Below, piece by piece: positions 34,000-46,429 of a stretch of DNA of 64,000 bases. Position numbers and translations under genes: made by a program. This DNA is from Symbiodinium natans (taxonomy: Eukaryota; Sar; Dinophyceae; Suessiales; Symbiodiniaceae), in assembly GCA_905221605.1 (NCBI GenBank), contig CAJNDS010000483.1, positions 1-64,000 on the forward strand, given 5' to 3'. Below the pieces are notes generated by a model that was not told the DNA's origin, did not search any database, and saw only the letters and a program-made list of their open reading frames with translations. Numbering within the stretch: position 1 is the first letter of the stretch; every line of letters begins with the position of its first letter.

Positions 34000-35860
34000 T
34001 CGGGATTCAGGTCGTGGTTGATGCTCAAGGCCATGTCTGGTCTTGCTGCTGGAGGCGGCCCATGCTTTCAAGGGCCTTCCTAGTAGAGGATGACCAAACT
34101 TAAAGGTTTCATCATGGATTCTGCTTGGATTCCGGTACTGCACGGCTTCAGGCAAAAGCTGCTGAGCACACCATGCTGTGCTGCGATGCTGCACCTGTGC
34201 ATGCAAACTCGGGCTTCTAACCCTGGCACCTTGAATGGATCATAAACTTTGGTCCCCCCCTTCCTACCCCATTCATCCCTGAACATCAGAATACTCAAGC
34301 TTGAAATGCACAATTGGAACTCTCAGGGAGCCACAGGTCCATGTCCCGGTCGAAACGCTCGGCCCTGGTTTGAGGGGTGTGAGGATTTATGTGCCAACTG
34401 GGGCAAAGTCTTTGTTGCTGGGCATACCAGCCGGGCCACAATGGTACAAGGCCTGTTGAGAACAGTGCTTGGCAACTGCACGCGGTCGCCATACACAAGC
34501 CACAAGCCCGCTTTTGAGGATGCCACGTCACCGATGGATCTGCCCCGCGGCTTTCTTCCGCACTGTCCTGCTTCATGCGGGTGGTCGACTTACATTAGGG
34601 GTCCTTTGTTTATGATCGAAGAAGCATGAATCTATCATGCCTGCAGCCGGGGTACGACTGCCTAGACCTAGATTCCAGCTCAGCGTGTGCTCATGTCCTC
34701 CCCGCTCTCATGCCCAGAAGCCGCCGGCGCCTCTTGTAATGGGAGGTAGACATCACAGCGACATCGAGATCACCCTCACATGGAGCGGAACAAGGCTGGT
34801 CTGCTGGCATTCCTGTCATCAAGCTCGGCATGGCAAGATCTTATCCAAGCTGTCTTCTGTATGAGTTTGAGGCTTTGCTCAAACCCTGCGCTTTTAGATG
34901 ATGCTGCGGTGTGCTACGTCTTCCATCTTCCGCACAAAATCTCCCTAAGCTCCAGGCCTGCAACGACTAAAGCCGGCACTACTCCCCAAAATCTGCCGGC
35001 ACTCCAACAGAAAAGCAAAAAGGCGAAGAGGCTGTGCTTGAGCTCTCAGAAACTTGGAAACGGCGCTTCAGCCGGAGCTCCAAAGAGGATTGACAGGTAG
35101 TACGTGTAGCCTGTGGAGCCTTCATGTGACCAGCCTCCACAAAATTCCTTCTCATTCTCCCACGCATAACTCCTATAGCTTGGAATCTCATATAACTCTG
35201 AACTCCTAACTACCTTCGGAAGCCTACTCAGAGGAAGAAATTTGCAAGGCCCCAACTTCTGCAGGCGGCTCGGCGGCATACCCGCCGGCAGCAGGTTTCG
35301 GGGCCTCCCGAGTTGCCAAATCCCTCAGCCTTCAGCCTTGAGCCCAGGGTGTAGGCTTTAGGGTTTAGGGGTTCAGGTTTCAAAAGCTTGCTTAGACAGA
35401 GTTTCAAGGACTTGCAAGCAGCCTCGTCCCTAAACTTCGTTTCCCCTTAGTCCGCAGGTTTGCAGCTGCTGACAGATAGCATTCCTCAGGTAAACGCACT
35501 TCGCGTGTGATGAGGGCCTGAACTGTAGAACATCGTATCACACGGTAGTATACGGCGTAGTAGCTACATGCTGTCTGCATCAGGCCAGGCGCCACGCCCA
35601 CCAGGCCGGCCAGAGCCCAAGCAGGGAAAGGCGCTACAGCACCCGGCTATGTTGACAGATGTTATGAGTAAAAGCTTGCGGGTGCAGTTCTGATACTGGA
35701 GACGAAAGCGTTCTATTGCTTATTCTATCATCCCCGGCCCAGTTTGTTCACTTTGTAGCTTGTAAAGACGGGAGAGCGCTTTCACAATACCAGCTCTGCA
35801 GGGCTTTTTCACCAGAAGCTATGCCACTTCCGCACGCTTCCACCCTGGCTCAAGCCCACA
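34000..35860. other. Between two genes; probably 3' exons of the La-motif gene
   Basis: Minus-strand protein-like stretches lie at 35404-35625 (LAGLVGVAPGLMQTACSYYA, hydrophobic, GT donor after YYR) and 34979-35191 (LRLKRRFQVSESSSTASS). They may be the missing 3' exons of the upstream gene or belong to a separate small gene. A short TTTAGGG block lies at 35345-35372. Confidence 0.35.
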
Positions 35861-35861
35861 C

Positions 35862-37886
35862 TTCCGCAGGCGCTCGCCGCACGAAGAAAGCTCGACCACC
35901 TTGCAGTCTGGGGCGAGGATTTGGCGCAGCTGATGCGGAGGAATGTGGCTCATGCTGGGATGCAAAGCACAGCTTCCTGTGACTTCATGGCTCTGGGTCC
36001 AACCTCGGACGTCTCAAGGCTTGCGCGGATGGTGGGGATGTCGGTGCCTGAGCTTGGCGATGATATGAAGCAGGGTCAAGGACACCCAACTGCTTTCACC
36101 AATGTTCGTAACCATCTGCACACGTACCAAGAACAGCAACAGAAACCTTACTTCATATTATGGCACATTGATAAGCCCCCTCTGACATCATATCACCACG
36201 TCAAGCCTGCTTAAACCACAACTACACACAGGTGTCTATGACACTGGGAGGTCGCACGAGGTTGCTGTGCAGCCCAGACTGCACAACTGCTTCAGCAGAG
36301 AGAAGTCGGCGATGCTATCAAGGGCCACGAAACCATCGCCATCCGCCAGGGATTGGAGGTGATTGTCCTGAAGAATGTTGCACTCGGTTTAGCAGAAAAG
36401 GAAGCTAGCCCCCCACTCTACCCTCTACAAAGGAGTTCCCAAGGCGAACCTCCTCAAACAAGTTTTTTTTTTTTGGGGGGGGGGGGGGAGTGCACGGTCA
36501 CCCCTGAAGCGTTCCTGCCTGCATCCTCGAGTTTTGCTAGGCCAGAAGCCTTTCGACCTTTTAGTGGTATCCGCCGACCCCGCTCTGGGGGTCGAGCGCC
36601 GAGGAATCCCACCCGCCCGGTCCCCCCAACCCGCCTGCCCCCCCGTCCCCTATACCCCCTCTTTCCCACAAAAAACTGGTCCCACCCCCACCCCCCACCA
36701 CCAGAAAAATCGGGCAGCGCGAGGTCCCCAAAGGACCGAGCAAATGCGGACCTTTTAGCCCGGGTCGTCCCGGGAATAGCCTTGCTGGCCTCTGGCCTTC
36801 TGCGAAGCAGAATTAGGCCGGACGCCAGTGCCGCCGACCCCCGCGTGCCGCCGGTGAACGGTTTTTTTTTCGTGGTTTTTTGCGTCGCCACGGAGGCCCC
36901 CAGAGGGCGCGCATCATGAGCATCAGCGGGTCCAGCCCGGGACCCCCAGGCGCGCATCAGGAGCATCAGCGGCTCCCGGGGCGGGACCCCGGGGGCGCAT
37001 CAGGAGCATGAGGCCCCCCAAAGGGCGGGCATAAGCGACGTGTCTAAGCCCGGGGCTAGGAAAAAGGGAGTTTAGGGGCCTTATAAAGTGCTTAGAAACG
37101 TTAAAGGAGTCTAGGAGCCTCAAACGCTTAGAGATTTGAAGGGAGTTTAGGGGCCTGAAAATGCTTAGCAACTTAACGCTTAGAGATTTTAAGGGAGTTT
37201 AGGGGCCTCAACATGCTTAGAAACTGCTCGCCCCGGGCTTCTGCGTGCGCTGCCCGCCCATGGGCGCAGCCCCTTAAAATCATTTTCCCTTCCCTTCCCA
37301 CCCCCCTACCCCCCTACTCCCCCCCCTCCTACCTACCCCCCCCCCCCCCGACGCTGTTAGGCGCCAGCCCTAGCTTTAGCTACCCCGAAACGCGGCCCGG
37401 AGAGCATCATCGACTCTATTTTTTAACTTTTGCCGAAGACGCGATTGTTGATGTTTTTTGGGGGGCATCGGCCACTCGAAAGACCCCCACAAGAGCGCGC
37501 ATCATAAGCATCAGCGGGGTGGGCCTCGGGTTTCGGCTGCGGCTGAGAGCTTGGAAAACGCAGAAAACGCTATAAATACCGTGGGTTTCGTGCTGTCACG
37601 GACCTTTCCGTTTTGAGGCCAGCATGTGCCCCCACAAGCAACGCATGCCTGGAGGCAGGAGCCGCTGATGCTCATGATGCGCGGCCGGGCGCGGGGCAGG
37701 GGTGCGCATCATCGAGGCTTCGCGGGATCCGGGGGGCGAGCATCGGCAGCATCAGCGGCTCCTGGGGGGAGGGGGGGGGGTTTAGGGCGGCAGGACTTCG
37801 AAGGACGCTGCCATAACATGGCGCTCGACGTGCCGCCCCCACATACGTGGTTGTTGTTGTGGTTGTGGTTGTGGTTGTGGTTGTGG

Positions 37887-37980
<94 letters not shown>

Positions 37981-39986
37981 CGTCGGGGCCCTTGAGCTGC
38001 GCCGCCCGGGGCGTGCCCGGCTGTGGGCGACAGCTCCATCAGATAGTTGCACAATTGGACACTCCAGCGGATGCTTTGCGATTGTTCAGGCGACCTCGGC
38101 AAACTGAGGAAACTGAATCAGGCCGGAACCTCTACATGCGTGTAGCGGGTGGCTCCACAAGATCGGGAGCAAGATTCAAGGCACAAAGCCTGAATCCAGA
38201 ACAACTCATGGCTTTGATACGCGCTGATCCTTCTGGACCCCTCGATCCCAAACAGCCGCTCCTTGGGCCAGTTGGTGTCGCCGAAATAGTGCTCAACCTG
38301 CACGTTGCTGCCCATAAAACAGGGCTCGCAATCGGCCTTCTCTCTATTGCAGAGTCACGGAAAATCATCTCTTCTTCTAACTGAGCCGATTGATCACATA
38401 TGTAACTGAAGTAGACTCTGAAGAACTGGATCATGAACCCCAAATTCCGCCTGTCTTCGGATAGCCTTCCTGAGGGTCCTTCAGGATGGATCTTGCAGAG
38501 GCTGCGTCGATTTTACTTTACTTGCAGACCCTGCAATGGTCAAACTTCGATCCTAGCAGCCATTAGCCATCAATCAACTTTTTGTGTGGCTCCACGTCCT
38601 CAACTTCCGATTCACGAACTCGTCCGTCCGCTGCCCTTCGGGCACCTGCAAGGGTGGCTCCAGAACCCTTGGAAGTCATGCATTCAGCCAAGGGTCTTTC
38701 TTAGTCTTCATGCATCGAAAAAACTAAGTTGATGAGTTTTCCAACTCTAGCTGCAGCCCGACATGCCGAGCCAACGTCACCCAAAAACGCAAGGTGCCGC
38801 CTCAAGATCTCCGAGGAGCGGATGGTTCACTGAGCGAGCCTGAGGGGCTTTCAGGGGCGGAGTCTGCAGCTCGTCCGGACTACCAACACCAGTTGGGTCA
38901 GACAGTGACCTCATACCATGGCCTAGCTATCACCTTAAGATGCCACTACGAGATCGCTTTGGCCATGGTAAAGAGTCTGGACACGCACCTGGTTCACATC
39001 CTCATCTTTCGCCTCAAACTTCGGCAGGCTCGAGCGTGCTGATAGCACCTTCCAAGGTTGTGCTGCACGCAACATCAGAATCGCCCCTAAGGAATTGGCA
39101 GGTGATTGATTGTAGGGCCCGACCTATTTCTCAGTTGCTGCGATCCCGATGTCATTCCAATTCCCCGCCTTCCGCGCTTCGGCAGCTGCCTGCTTCGATG
39201 TCACCAGTGCATCCTTTCGGGGATGCGGGGGGATTTTCTTCTTAGGGGGGTGTAAGGGGGGCAATCAGGCGTATCAGAGCAGAAGCGAGTTAGGTGCGGT
39301 TATAGGTGGGGTCTCATGACTAATGTTCCAATGTTCAGGAACATGAAGGTTATCAAAGAGGGCTTTAGTCTGATTCTGAGACATTTTGAGCTCGTTGAGA
39401 CGTTGATGGCGTTGTTCAAGCTTCTCAACTCCCGGGCCTTGGACTTCGCCTCCTTCGCCTCCTTCTTCGCCTTAGAGGGAAGGATGTGTGTCTCTCGAGC
39501 GCCTCCTTCCTTCGGCTTCTTGCCCGACTGCGTTGCGGGTGCCGGAGGGAAGGGAGGCAACTGCACCGACTTCGGAGAGGCATCTTGGCTGATAGCGGAA
39601 GCCTCTCCGGAACCTGGCTCCGTCATCTTCCGCCTCTTCTCCGGCGTGGCCACAGGCGCCTCCGAGGACGCAGGCGCGGGAGGTGCCCCCAGCAGCCCCT
39701 GCGGCAGCGTCCCCTGCGGCAGCCCCTTCAGCGGCAGCGCCTCCTGCATGCAGCTGGAGCCGCTCACACTGACGGTGACTTCGTCATCGTCCCGGAGGAT
39801 GTCCGCCAGGCGAAGTGTTGGAAGCAGCGCGAAACCACCAACCCTCAAAACCAGCGAGGTGAGTTCCTCCGGCAGGCGCAGATGGAGGTGCCTGACAAGA
39901 TCTGCCACCAGCTCCAGATCTTGGGGAACTCGAACTAGAAAACGCGTGCCGCCAGCAGAGGCATCGCACAAGACCCTCACGCGCAT
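35862..39986 (-). CDS. Coilin-like N-terminal domain followed by La motif (fusion or two adjacent genes)
   Basis: Exon 39986..39430 starts MRVRVLCD and carries FLVRVPQDLELVADLVRHL and LRVGGFALLP, then ADILRDDDEVTV. This is the pattern of the ubiquitin-like N-terminal domain of coilin, the Cajal-body scaffold. A Pro/Lys-rich linker ending KAKKEAKEAKSKAR follows. Exons 39192..39119 and 39062..38989 (PWKVLSARSSLPKFEAK, EDVNQ) lead in phase into 38297..38262 (VEHYFGDTNWPK), 36367..36288 (DNHLQSLADGDGFVALDSIA, DFSLLK) and 35954..35862 (QLRQILAPDCKVVELSS, CGERLR). Together the last four form a full La motif, an RNA 3'-end-binding fold. Donors: GT, GC, GT, GA, GT. The join from coilin part to La part depends on exon 39192..39119, whose frame is the least certain. 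The 3' end is not found. The La motif is well supported and the coilin call moderately. Confidence 0.75.
36905..37225. repeat. Dispersed GCGCATCA motif and TTTAGGGGCCT repeat
   Basis: GCGCATCA(T/G)GAGCATCAGCGG occurs at about 36910, 36952 and 36994, again near 37497, and inverted near 37663. At 37065-37220, three to four copies of GGGAGTTTAGGGGCCT alternate with TGCTTAGAAAC or GCTTAGAGATTT. Confidence 0.75.
37847..37982. repeat. TTG/CAA trinucleotide array
   Basis: About 43 triplets: four GTTGTG-type units, then an uninterrupted (TTG)n run. It reads as poly-Gln, poly-Thr or poly-Asn on the minus strand, but it lies inside the predicted La-motif intron. Confidence 0.95.
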
Positions 39987-39989
39987 GGC

Positions 39990-41470
39990 ACCCAACTGAC
40001 GTGCTAAATTGGCATAAAATGGAAGTGACGCTTCCATCCTACCGTGTGGACATATGATGGCCTATGTCAAGTTTTACACAAGAGGCAAAGCTACGAGACC
40101 TAACATTGCACCGCCAAACCCTTCCAGCGATGATCATTGTCATGAGGCATTGCCGACATTGCTCGGAATTTCAGTGCTGGTTTGAATCCAGATGCTGCAG
40201 CCTAATGAGGCCTAATGGTCAACAAAGCCCTGGCGAGGCATCCCGCCACTTGCGGCGGTATGCTTGACCACGAGACAACTGAGACAACCCAGACAACCCA
40301 GCCCCCTGCACGAGCCTTTGAACGGCCAGCACTGGAAGACTTGGCCTTCGCTGCGCACCTGAGCAGGCAGAACTCTTGCAACCCTGCAACCCACACAATT
40401 CCGAGGCACCACTTCGCCACAGGGGCAGACTGACAACCTTCACCTGCCCTTCAATGCAAGTATCTGTTACATCTCTTGGCACCGCGCGATAAAAATAATG
40501 GTTCATGGTTCGCCCCTATCCGGGCCCCGTGCAGCAGAGCCATGTCGGCATTCAGCCGGGCTTCCTTGGGGCTACTCTTGGCCTTGCCGCAGACTTCGCA
40601 TCGGCTTCGAAGGCTTTACGCGAACCCCTCAAAAACGGGCAACGCTCTCCATTTCAGGTCTTTCTTCCTCCTGCCTGCTTGCATTTGAAGCTCTCTCTCT
40701 CTCTCTCTCCCTCGCCCCCGCGCGCTTACGCTGCTCTGACCGAAACCTCCCCTGGCGGTGGCCTGGCCGGTGTCCGACTCGGAGCCGCTGTCGCTGACCT
40801 CACCTTGCGGGGATGTTTCGGCTTTGGAACTGTTGGCTCGATGGCTCGATGCTCCTTCACAAGCTCAGCTCTGCAGTTGTGCCTCCACCACCACTCTTGG
40901 TGATGCGTTCCAGCCTTCAACAACTGCATGTCTGCAATCCCCGACGTCTACAAGTTTTCAGGGTTGAAGGATTGCGTGAGCTTGCGGCTCGGATGGCCAT
41001 GCAGCTTCACGGGGTTTACCCCTAATTATTGTGGGGGCCACGGATGTATGTGTTCTGGAAGGGATGCGAGTTTACAGCTCAGGTCCACACTGCAACGTCA
41101 CCGGCCGTACCTTCAGGAGCGCCTGCCACGATGAAATCTGCAAAAATATACTGAAAAAAAAACACCTCCCAAGTCCGCAGCTTGAACGAGAGCAATTCTG
41201 AGCCTAAGCCTTAAGCAATCCTGCCTGAACGAGAGCAGGGCTGCCGCAACAGGTTCAAAGTTCTCCAACTAGTGCTTGCATGATGGGATTCTTCCGCACC
41301 CGAGACATCGAAATCGATGACCCTCTCGGTGCTTCATGGTACTTCGTAACCCCAATTCTCACTGTACGTATAACCCAATTCTCACCCCATTAGGGTTCAG
41401 GGTTCCATTGTTCCAGTGGGCCCGCTCTCGCCAAGGCCTACGTAGAGGCCGCAAACGGGGTGGTGCAGAA
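39990..41470. other. Anonymous; possible minus-strand exons
   Basis: Minus-strand segments KAETSPQGEVSDSGSESDTG (about 40755-40840) and CEVCGKAKSSPKEARLNADM (about 40540-40600) look protein-like, while the plus strand at 40765-40880 also reads well (DVSALELLARWLDAPSQAQL). I cannot decide. A CT run lies at 40690-40710. Confidence 0.3.
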
Positions 41471-41475
41471 CCCTT

Positions 41476-41531
41476 AACCCTAAACCCGAAACCCGAAACC
41501 CTAAACTCTAAACCCTAAACCCTAAACCCTT
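41476..41531. repeat. Telomere-like repeat
   Basis: About eight CCCTAAA/CCCGAAA units. Confidence 0.85.
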
Positions 41532-41844
41532 TGGGTCCTTGTTCTGGTGCTCTTAGGGTGCTCTTGGCGTGGTTTTCCGGACCCATGTGTCCCATGTTAC
41601 GCAAGCTCGAGCCGAACCCAAGAGGGCTTTAAGAAATTGCGCAAAACCATGCAAAAACCTTTTAACAACCCTTAGGTTCTTATAGATTTGTCTTGGATGT
41701 TCATGGATGTTGGAGCCTTGATCTCATCTCGGGTTGGCTTCCCAACAGGTGCCTGAGCCATCGGGGCTGCAGCACATGCGCGCAGCCATGTGCTAAGTAG
41801 AAGAAGCTCTGCTCCAGCCCGTTCCCTTATCCTGCTTCAGATCT

Positions 41845-41950
41845 TGCTTCATGGCCAAGTGCAGTCTGGCAATTGTCCAGCTGGGCCAAAGGCGCCATTG
41901 ATGGAGACGAGGATGTCACCTGCACGCCTCGGGCAGAAGGCCACCCCCAT
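41845..41950 (-). CDS. Possible PDZ-type exon
   Basis: The minus-strand frame contains GVAFCPRRAGDILVSINGAF and GPAGQLP. The string R-A-G-D-I-L-V-S-I-N-G resembles the carboxylate-loop/second-strand part of PDZ domains (GD-x-I-x-x-N-G). Only one exon is visible, and an overlapping frame with a GT donor is also possible. Confidence 0.3.
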
Positions 41951-42119
41951 CAAACATCTCCACAGACGAGACTGTATCTACTCAAACTGGCACCAGCACA
42001 CATCACGGCACGACATGGCAAACCCAAATGTCGCAGGACTCTCCTCCTGTGCAGTGGCTGGGGTGCCAACACTCCCAATGTAATCGCTGAACCGCCTGAT
42101 GAGGCTGACTGACATAGAT

Positions 42120-45100
42120 GCGTCAGCTCAACACCACACTCATGTCCTGCCGAAAGGCAGCAGACCCAGCAACCGAACACATAACCTTCCTGTTCAGGAA
42201 TGGGCGTTGCGCCACAAACCTCGGGCCCAAGCCAGGCTTCACGCCCGAGATGTGGGGTCGATCATCCTCACTTGCTGGTTCCCAGTGGAGCTTTGGGAGG
42301 TTGGTTCCTGGAGGGACTCTTCATCTTATTCCTCTAAAAAGCCTTATTATATGCCTTATATATTCCCTACATAGCTAAGTAGCCCCCAAGAAACCTCCAA
42401 AAAACCTCCGAGGTCCCTCATAAGGGTCCTTCCTGTAGACTTGAGTCGCTTGAAACCCAATTCTGCCACTCCGGCGCTTATACAGCACCTCATGTCAACT
42501 GTTTGCTGGGGGGTAGACACCTGATCCAACGGATCCCACCCAGCTTCACCCTCTGGCCCGTTTTCAATTCTTGGGTTTCGGGTTGAGGGTTTAGCTTGAA
42601 CACCTACTTCGTGACCATGGTGAAAGCATTGAGCAAGGTCAGGCAAAGGACGGCGGCCTGGCGTACTCTGAGAGAACAGACTCAGGTGGGGACGCGATTG
42701 CGCGCAGCCATCCGAGCACAAAGATTTGGCTTTCGCCTGCTTAAGGGTAGTTTTCGCCAGCTTCCGCAGCCCTCGGTTTCAGCACTGCATCTGTGCTGAC
42801 GACTTCGAATCGCCGACCCTTTTTCAGAGGTTTGGCGACAGTCTCGCGGCCCTCGGCGTGCGGCCTCGTGGGCTTTCGTGTCTTGTGTTCTCTTTTCCTT
42901 GCCCGCCTTTTGTCTGGATACTTTGTGGTTTGTCTGTCTTTGAGCTTTGGCTCAGGAGGCAATACCGCTTTAGCGCACCAGACTTTCGTCTCGGTCGACT
43001 CTCCACTCTACTTCACCCGACTCCGCTTCTCCTAAACACTCCCCCCCTTCTAAGAACCAGCAAGCAAGCCAGAGCCCGTTAAACATATGGCCAGGGCTAC
43101 TGGAGGCTTCGCTGTCCTCCTCTAAGCCGAGCTCGAAGCCAAGCTTTTTGACCTCCGCACGTGGTCAGCTCCCTCAAAGTTCGTTTTGGAGGTCTTTGTT
43201 ACAAAAAAGCCCCCTAAAGTACCTTGGGTAAGGGACCACGAGCTACCAGGAGACTTGCCAAGTGAATCGTGGTCCGATGGACAGAATGCATTGAATCCGG
43301 GAAGTCTACTTTTGGTAAAAGACACGTAAAAGGTGTCCATGACCCCTCCCCAGTCAGCATCATCTTCAACAGCGACGACTAGCTTGCGACTGCAGCAGCA
43401 TGCCTTAGCCTCGGACTCTCTCGGGAAGATTCAGGGGTATACTTAGTGTCCCGGAGCACACTGCACCCCTAAACCCTAAACCCTAAACCCTAAACCACTC
43501 GTACAGTACGGAAACCAAGGCGGGCGCCTTCTCATCGAAAACCACTTCGAAGGCCTCAGAAGAACTGGCTTGTCATCTCTGGAAGTACTGTTTGTTCGCG
43601 CCTTACCCCCAAAAGAAGACGAAGAATACCACAACTCATATAAATGTGTAATGTATATGTGCATATCATATCATATCATATCACATCACATCATATCATA
43701 TATACATATGTACATTTGCATGTATTGATATACTCATTATGTATGCATTTTTATTTCGAACATCCTACTCTGTAGGGATCATGCGGGATTGGGGAATTCC
43801 GATACTCTGTGGGAGTCTGCGCCGGATTCTTCAGTGGGCAGGATTGCCTGGGGGTTGGCACTCCAGGGATACTTTGCAGAGATGTTTGGGGGTGCGAGGG
43901 ATGGGACACCCTCGCTAGGAGACCCGGACGAGGGTGGCAGAGTTCCGCACAAGATTAACTTTGGGCTCCTTATTGTAGTTTGTACAAAAACCCAAAAGGT
44001 TTAAACCCAAGAGCCAGCCAGAAGACAGCCAAGTAATAACCTCCGAAAGCCCTGGAGGTGCCAAGGCAAGCACCATGGAGCTCCCTTTCGGCTCAGGGAA
44101 CGTGCCCGCGGCGCGCCATTGCAGGGCTTCAGTGTTGAGTCAGGGGTTTTTAAGGGTTATATTGGGGGTCTCTTATGGCGTGTTGCAGTAGCAGTGGATG
44201 GACTTGCTTTGACTTGGGGCCGGTGTGAGGCCAGAGCCGGCCTTGAAGAACTGACAGGGCTGGGGCATGGCTTTTGGCTTACGACCTAGGAGGTGGTGTA
44301 CAAGGCTTCTGCTCTGCAAGCTCGGGATAAAATCTAGAACTTGGCCTCCGGGTTCTGATCAGAGAGTTGTTTCCTTTCCTTTGTTTTGTGACCTTCATGT
44401 CGCGTTGGAAGTTGATCTAAATCAAGGACCCTAGTTTGACACTCGCACGTACACAAAAAACGACACCCACATACGCCCCGAGGATGATGTCATCACCGGA
44501 ATCCCAGGAAGCTCTTGACTTTAGAGGCTCTGTCTGGCCTTGGTAAGGTCACCCAAACCCCAAGTTGAGTCGGAGCGGCGTCGGCATGAACGAAGGCAAA
44601 CCTCAACCAGCAATCCGAACCCAGGACTCGGCAACCCTGACATGTCTGCGTACCGTCCGCACCAAGTCAAACTAATTAGGGTTTAGGGTTTAGGGTTTAG
44701 GGTTTAGGGTTTAGGGACAAGAAACATTCGACCGACCACCCTCTAGTCTCCATAGGACCGCATTCCAAAACAGCTTCGAGCATGGACAGAAAATATCTAG
44801 ACTGTAGACTCTCTAGGTCAAAGCCACACTGAGATAGAACATGGCGCCAACCTCAAAGCCGAGGTCCTGTCAGATCACTTGCCCCCTCAACATCTTCTTT
44901 GGCAGCTCCAAAGAACAAGGGTCTGTTTCGGGGAGGTCCCCTTGTCGGGTATATTCGCACATATTCTACGATTGCAGAAAACTCCTAAAACCGGGATCTT
45001 AGTTTTGAACAGCCCCCAGAGGCTGACAAGTGGTGCCAAGAAAGACCTCGATAGGCCGCGCCATCACAGTGGCCACCAGTGCCAGGGTCGCACAATGCCT

Positions 45101-45590
45101 GCCCGGAAACTGCGGGTCCCGGCCACGAGGCTCTGCAGGGTTTAGGGTCCGGTTTAGCGTTTAGGGCTTAGGGTTTAGGGTTTAGGATTTAGGGTTTAGG
45201 ATTTAGGGTTTCGGGTTTAGGGAAGACTGTTCTGGGCCAGTTCTGGGATCTGCAATATAACCTGGACAATGAGAACTGCACAGGTCCGGCCCCACAAGGG
45301 CCCACATGGGTCCTCTGACCCCATGGGACAACAGTCCTGTTCTGTGGCTCACGCAACGGTCTCGTGATCTCTCGATTCCTGCGGCAACTTCCAGCCGCAG
45401 GAATGTTTTTGGGAACTGTGCTGCCGCTCATCGAAACTAATGACTTATACTTTGGGTGAAGGATGGGTTAGGGTCATTGTCGTCAAAACGAGAGGCTGCA
45501 CAATGCCCAAGCAACTGCTATTGACAACTTCCGCTTGCCGAGGCGAAAGCCCCAGCAAACTGAAGCACTCCCCTTGACGTTGCTCCAGGC
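42120..45590. other. No recognised gene; telomere-like and simple repeats
   Basis: Telomere-like blocks lie at 43466-43496 (CCCTAAA), 44676-44717 (TTTAGGG) and 45138-45225 (degenerate TTTAGGG). A CATAT/CACAT pentamer repeat lies at 43655-43705. Open frames at 42726-43082 (plus) and 42741-42962 (minus, Lys/Arg-rich) overlap, and neither has a motif. Confidence 0.4.
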
Positions 45591-45680
45591 TTTGCTTTTC
45601 TGCACAGCCTGCGGTCAGTTTGTGACGCTTGGAGGATCCCAGCAGAGAAGTGTCCTTGTTGTTCAGTCAGTCTACTGCGC

Positions 45681-46421
45681 TTGTCAAACCTTTCCCCATC
45701 GAGTCTAGGACACCGAGATCCCAGCACTCCGGCCACGACCCGCATTCGCGGCAGTGTGCTCCCACCGCTGCACACCGTACTGGGATGTACTGGGTGCTGG
45801 AAGGCTAAGTACATGAAAAGTATGGATGCGCGGAGCTGCCGCGCTCGATTTGTCGTGATATTTGTGTGGACAGTGTGGGCCCTGGATGGCGTCTGCTCAT
45901 GTCTGCTTTGCTTTCATTTGCCACAAAATTCGACAGAGCTTGTACCGGCAAGTCGCCCGTCAGCTTCCACATTGGCAGAGGCTCTGCATGAGCACACGGA
46001 TGTAACTAAGCGGCCCACGCAAGGCAGCTCAAATCTGTTAGCTTTTGGAACGCTCGCGTCGCCGTCTGAACTTTATAGTGTCGCGGTCTATGGGCCAAAG
46101 CCTGCAAGCCAAATACTCCTCACATCCCTAAACCCCGAACCTGTTCTGCGACAGGAGTGTGGCGGTGCGGTTCCAGATGGCGAGATGCAGGACTCAGACA
46201 CTTCGCCGCTGCGGCATGTCAAGGGTTCTTACTGTGAAGATGTCGGGTTTCGGCTAATTTTGCGGGCGTTGGGACATTTGGGCTGCGCGGGTGCTTCCAT
46301 CTATGAGAGCCGAGCAGGAAAGGACTGGAACGTCATGGGTGTTGGGGTGCAGCCAGCCGCTGATCCGTTGACATGCCAGGCAGCTTGTAAGACAAGTGTT
46401 CCAGGAATGCCTCTTCGATAG
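45681..46421 (+). CDS. Possible PAN/Apple-domain membrane protein
   Basis: This plus-strand frame has 246 codons. A hydrophobic segment near residue 60 (ARFVVIFVWTVWALDGVCSC) could be a signal anchor. The C-terminal part reads CAGASIYESRAGKDWNVMGV, then VQPAADPLTCQAACKTS, which recalls the C...AD...CQ..C pattern of PAN/Apple modules common in dinoflagellates. A GT donor near 46398 would end the exon before the next cysteine. It is the only plus-strand gene proposed here, so the direction counts against it. A minus-strand frame (45518-45814) overlaps it. Confidence 0.35.
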   Translation: MSNLSPSSLGHRDPSTPATTRIRGSVLPPLHTVLGCTGCWKAKYMKSMDARSCRARFVVIFVWTVWALDGVCSCLLCFHLPQNSTELVPASRPSASTLAEALHEHTDVTKRPTQGSSNLLAFGTLASPSELYSVAVYGPKPASQILLTSLNPEPVLRQECGGAVPDGEMQDSDTSPLRHVKGSYCEDVGFRLILRALGHLGCAGASIYESRAGKDWNVMGVGVQPAADPLTCQAACKTSVPGMPLR

Positions 46422-46429
46422 CTGCGCAG

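Larger units (their letters stand above)
36368..38261 (-). other. 1.9-kb intron inside the La motif, filled with repeats
   Basis: The intron begins GAGCGG (GA donor) and ends CTTCAG before GACAAT, splitting the La motif after NWPK. Most other introns here are 55-300 bp. It contains a poly-T/poly-G run, C-rich low complexity, dispersed GCGCATCA(T/G)GAGCATCAGC motifs and a TTG array. Confidence 0.7.

Noticed and set aside
37782..38384. Poly-Gln, poly-Thr, poly-Val or poly-Leu proteins
   Set aside because: These come from the TTG array, open in several frames. The array lies in a predicted intron.
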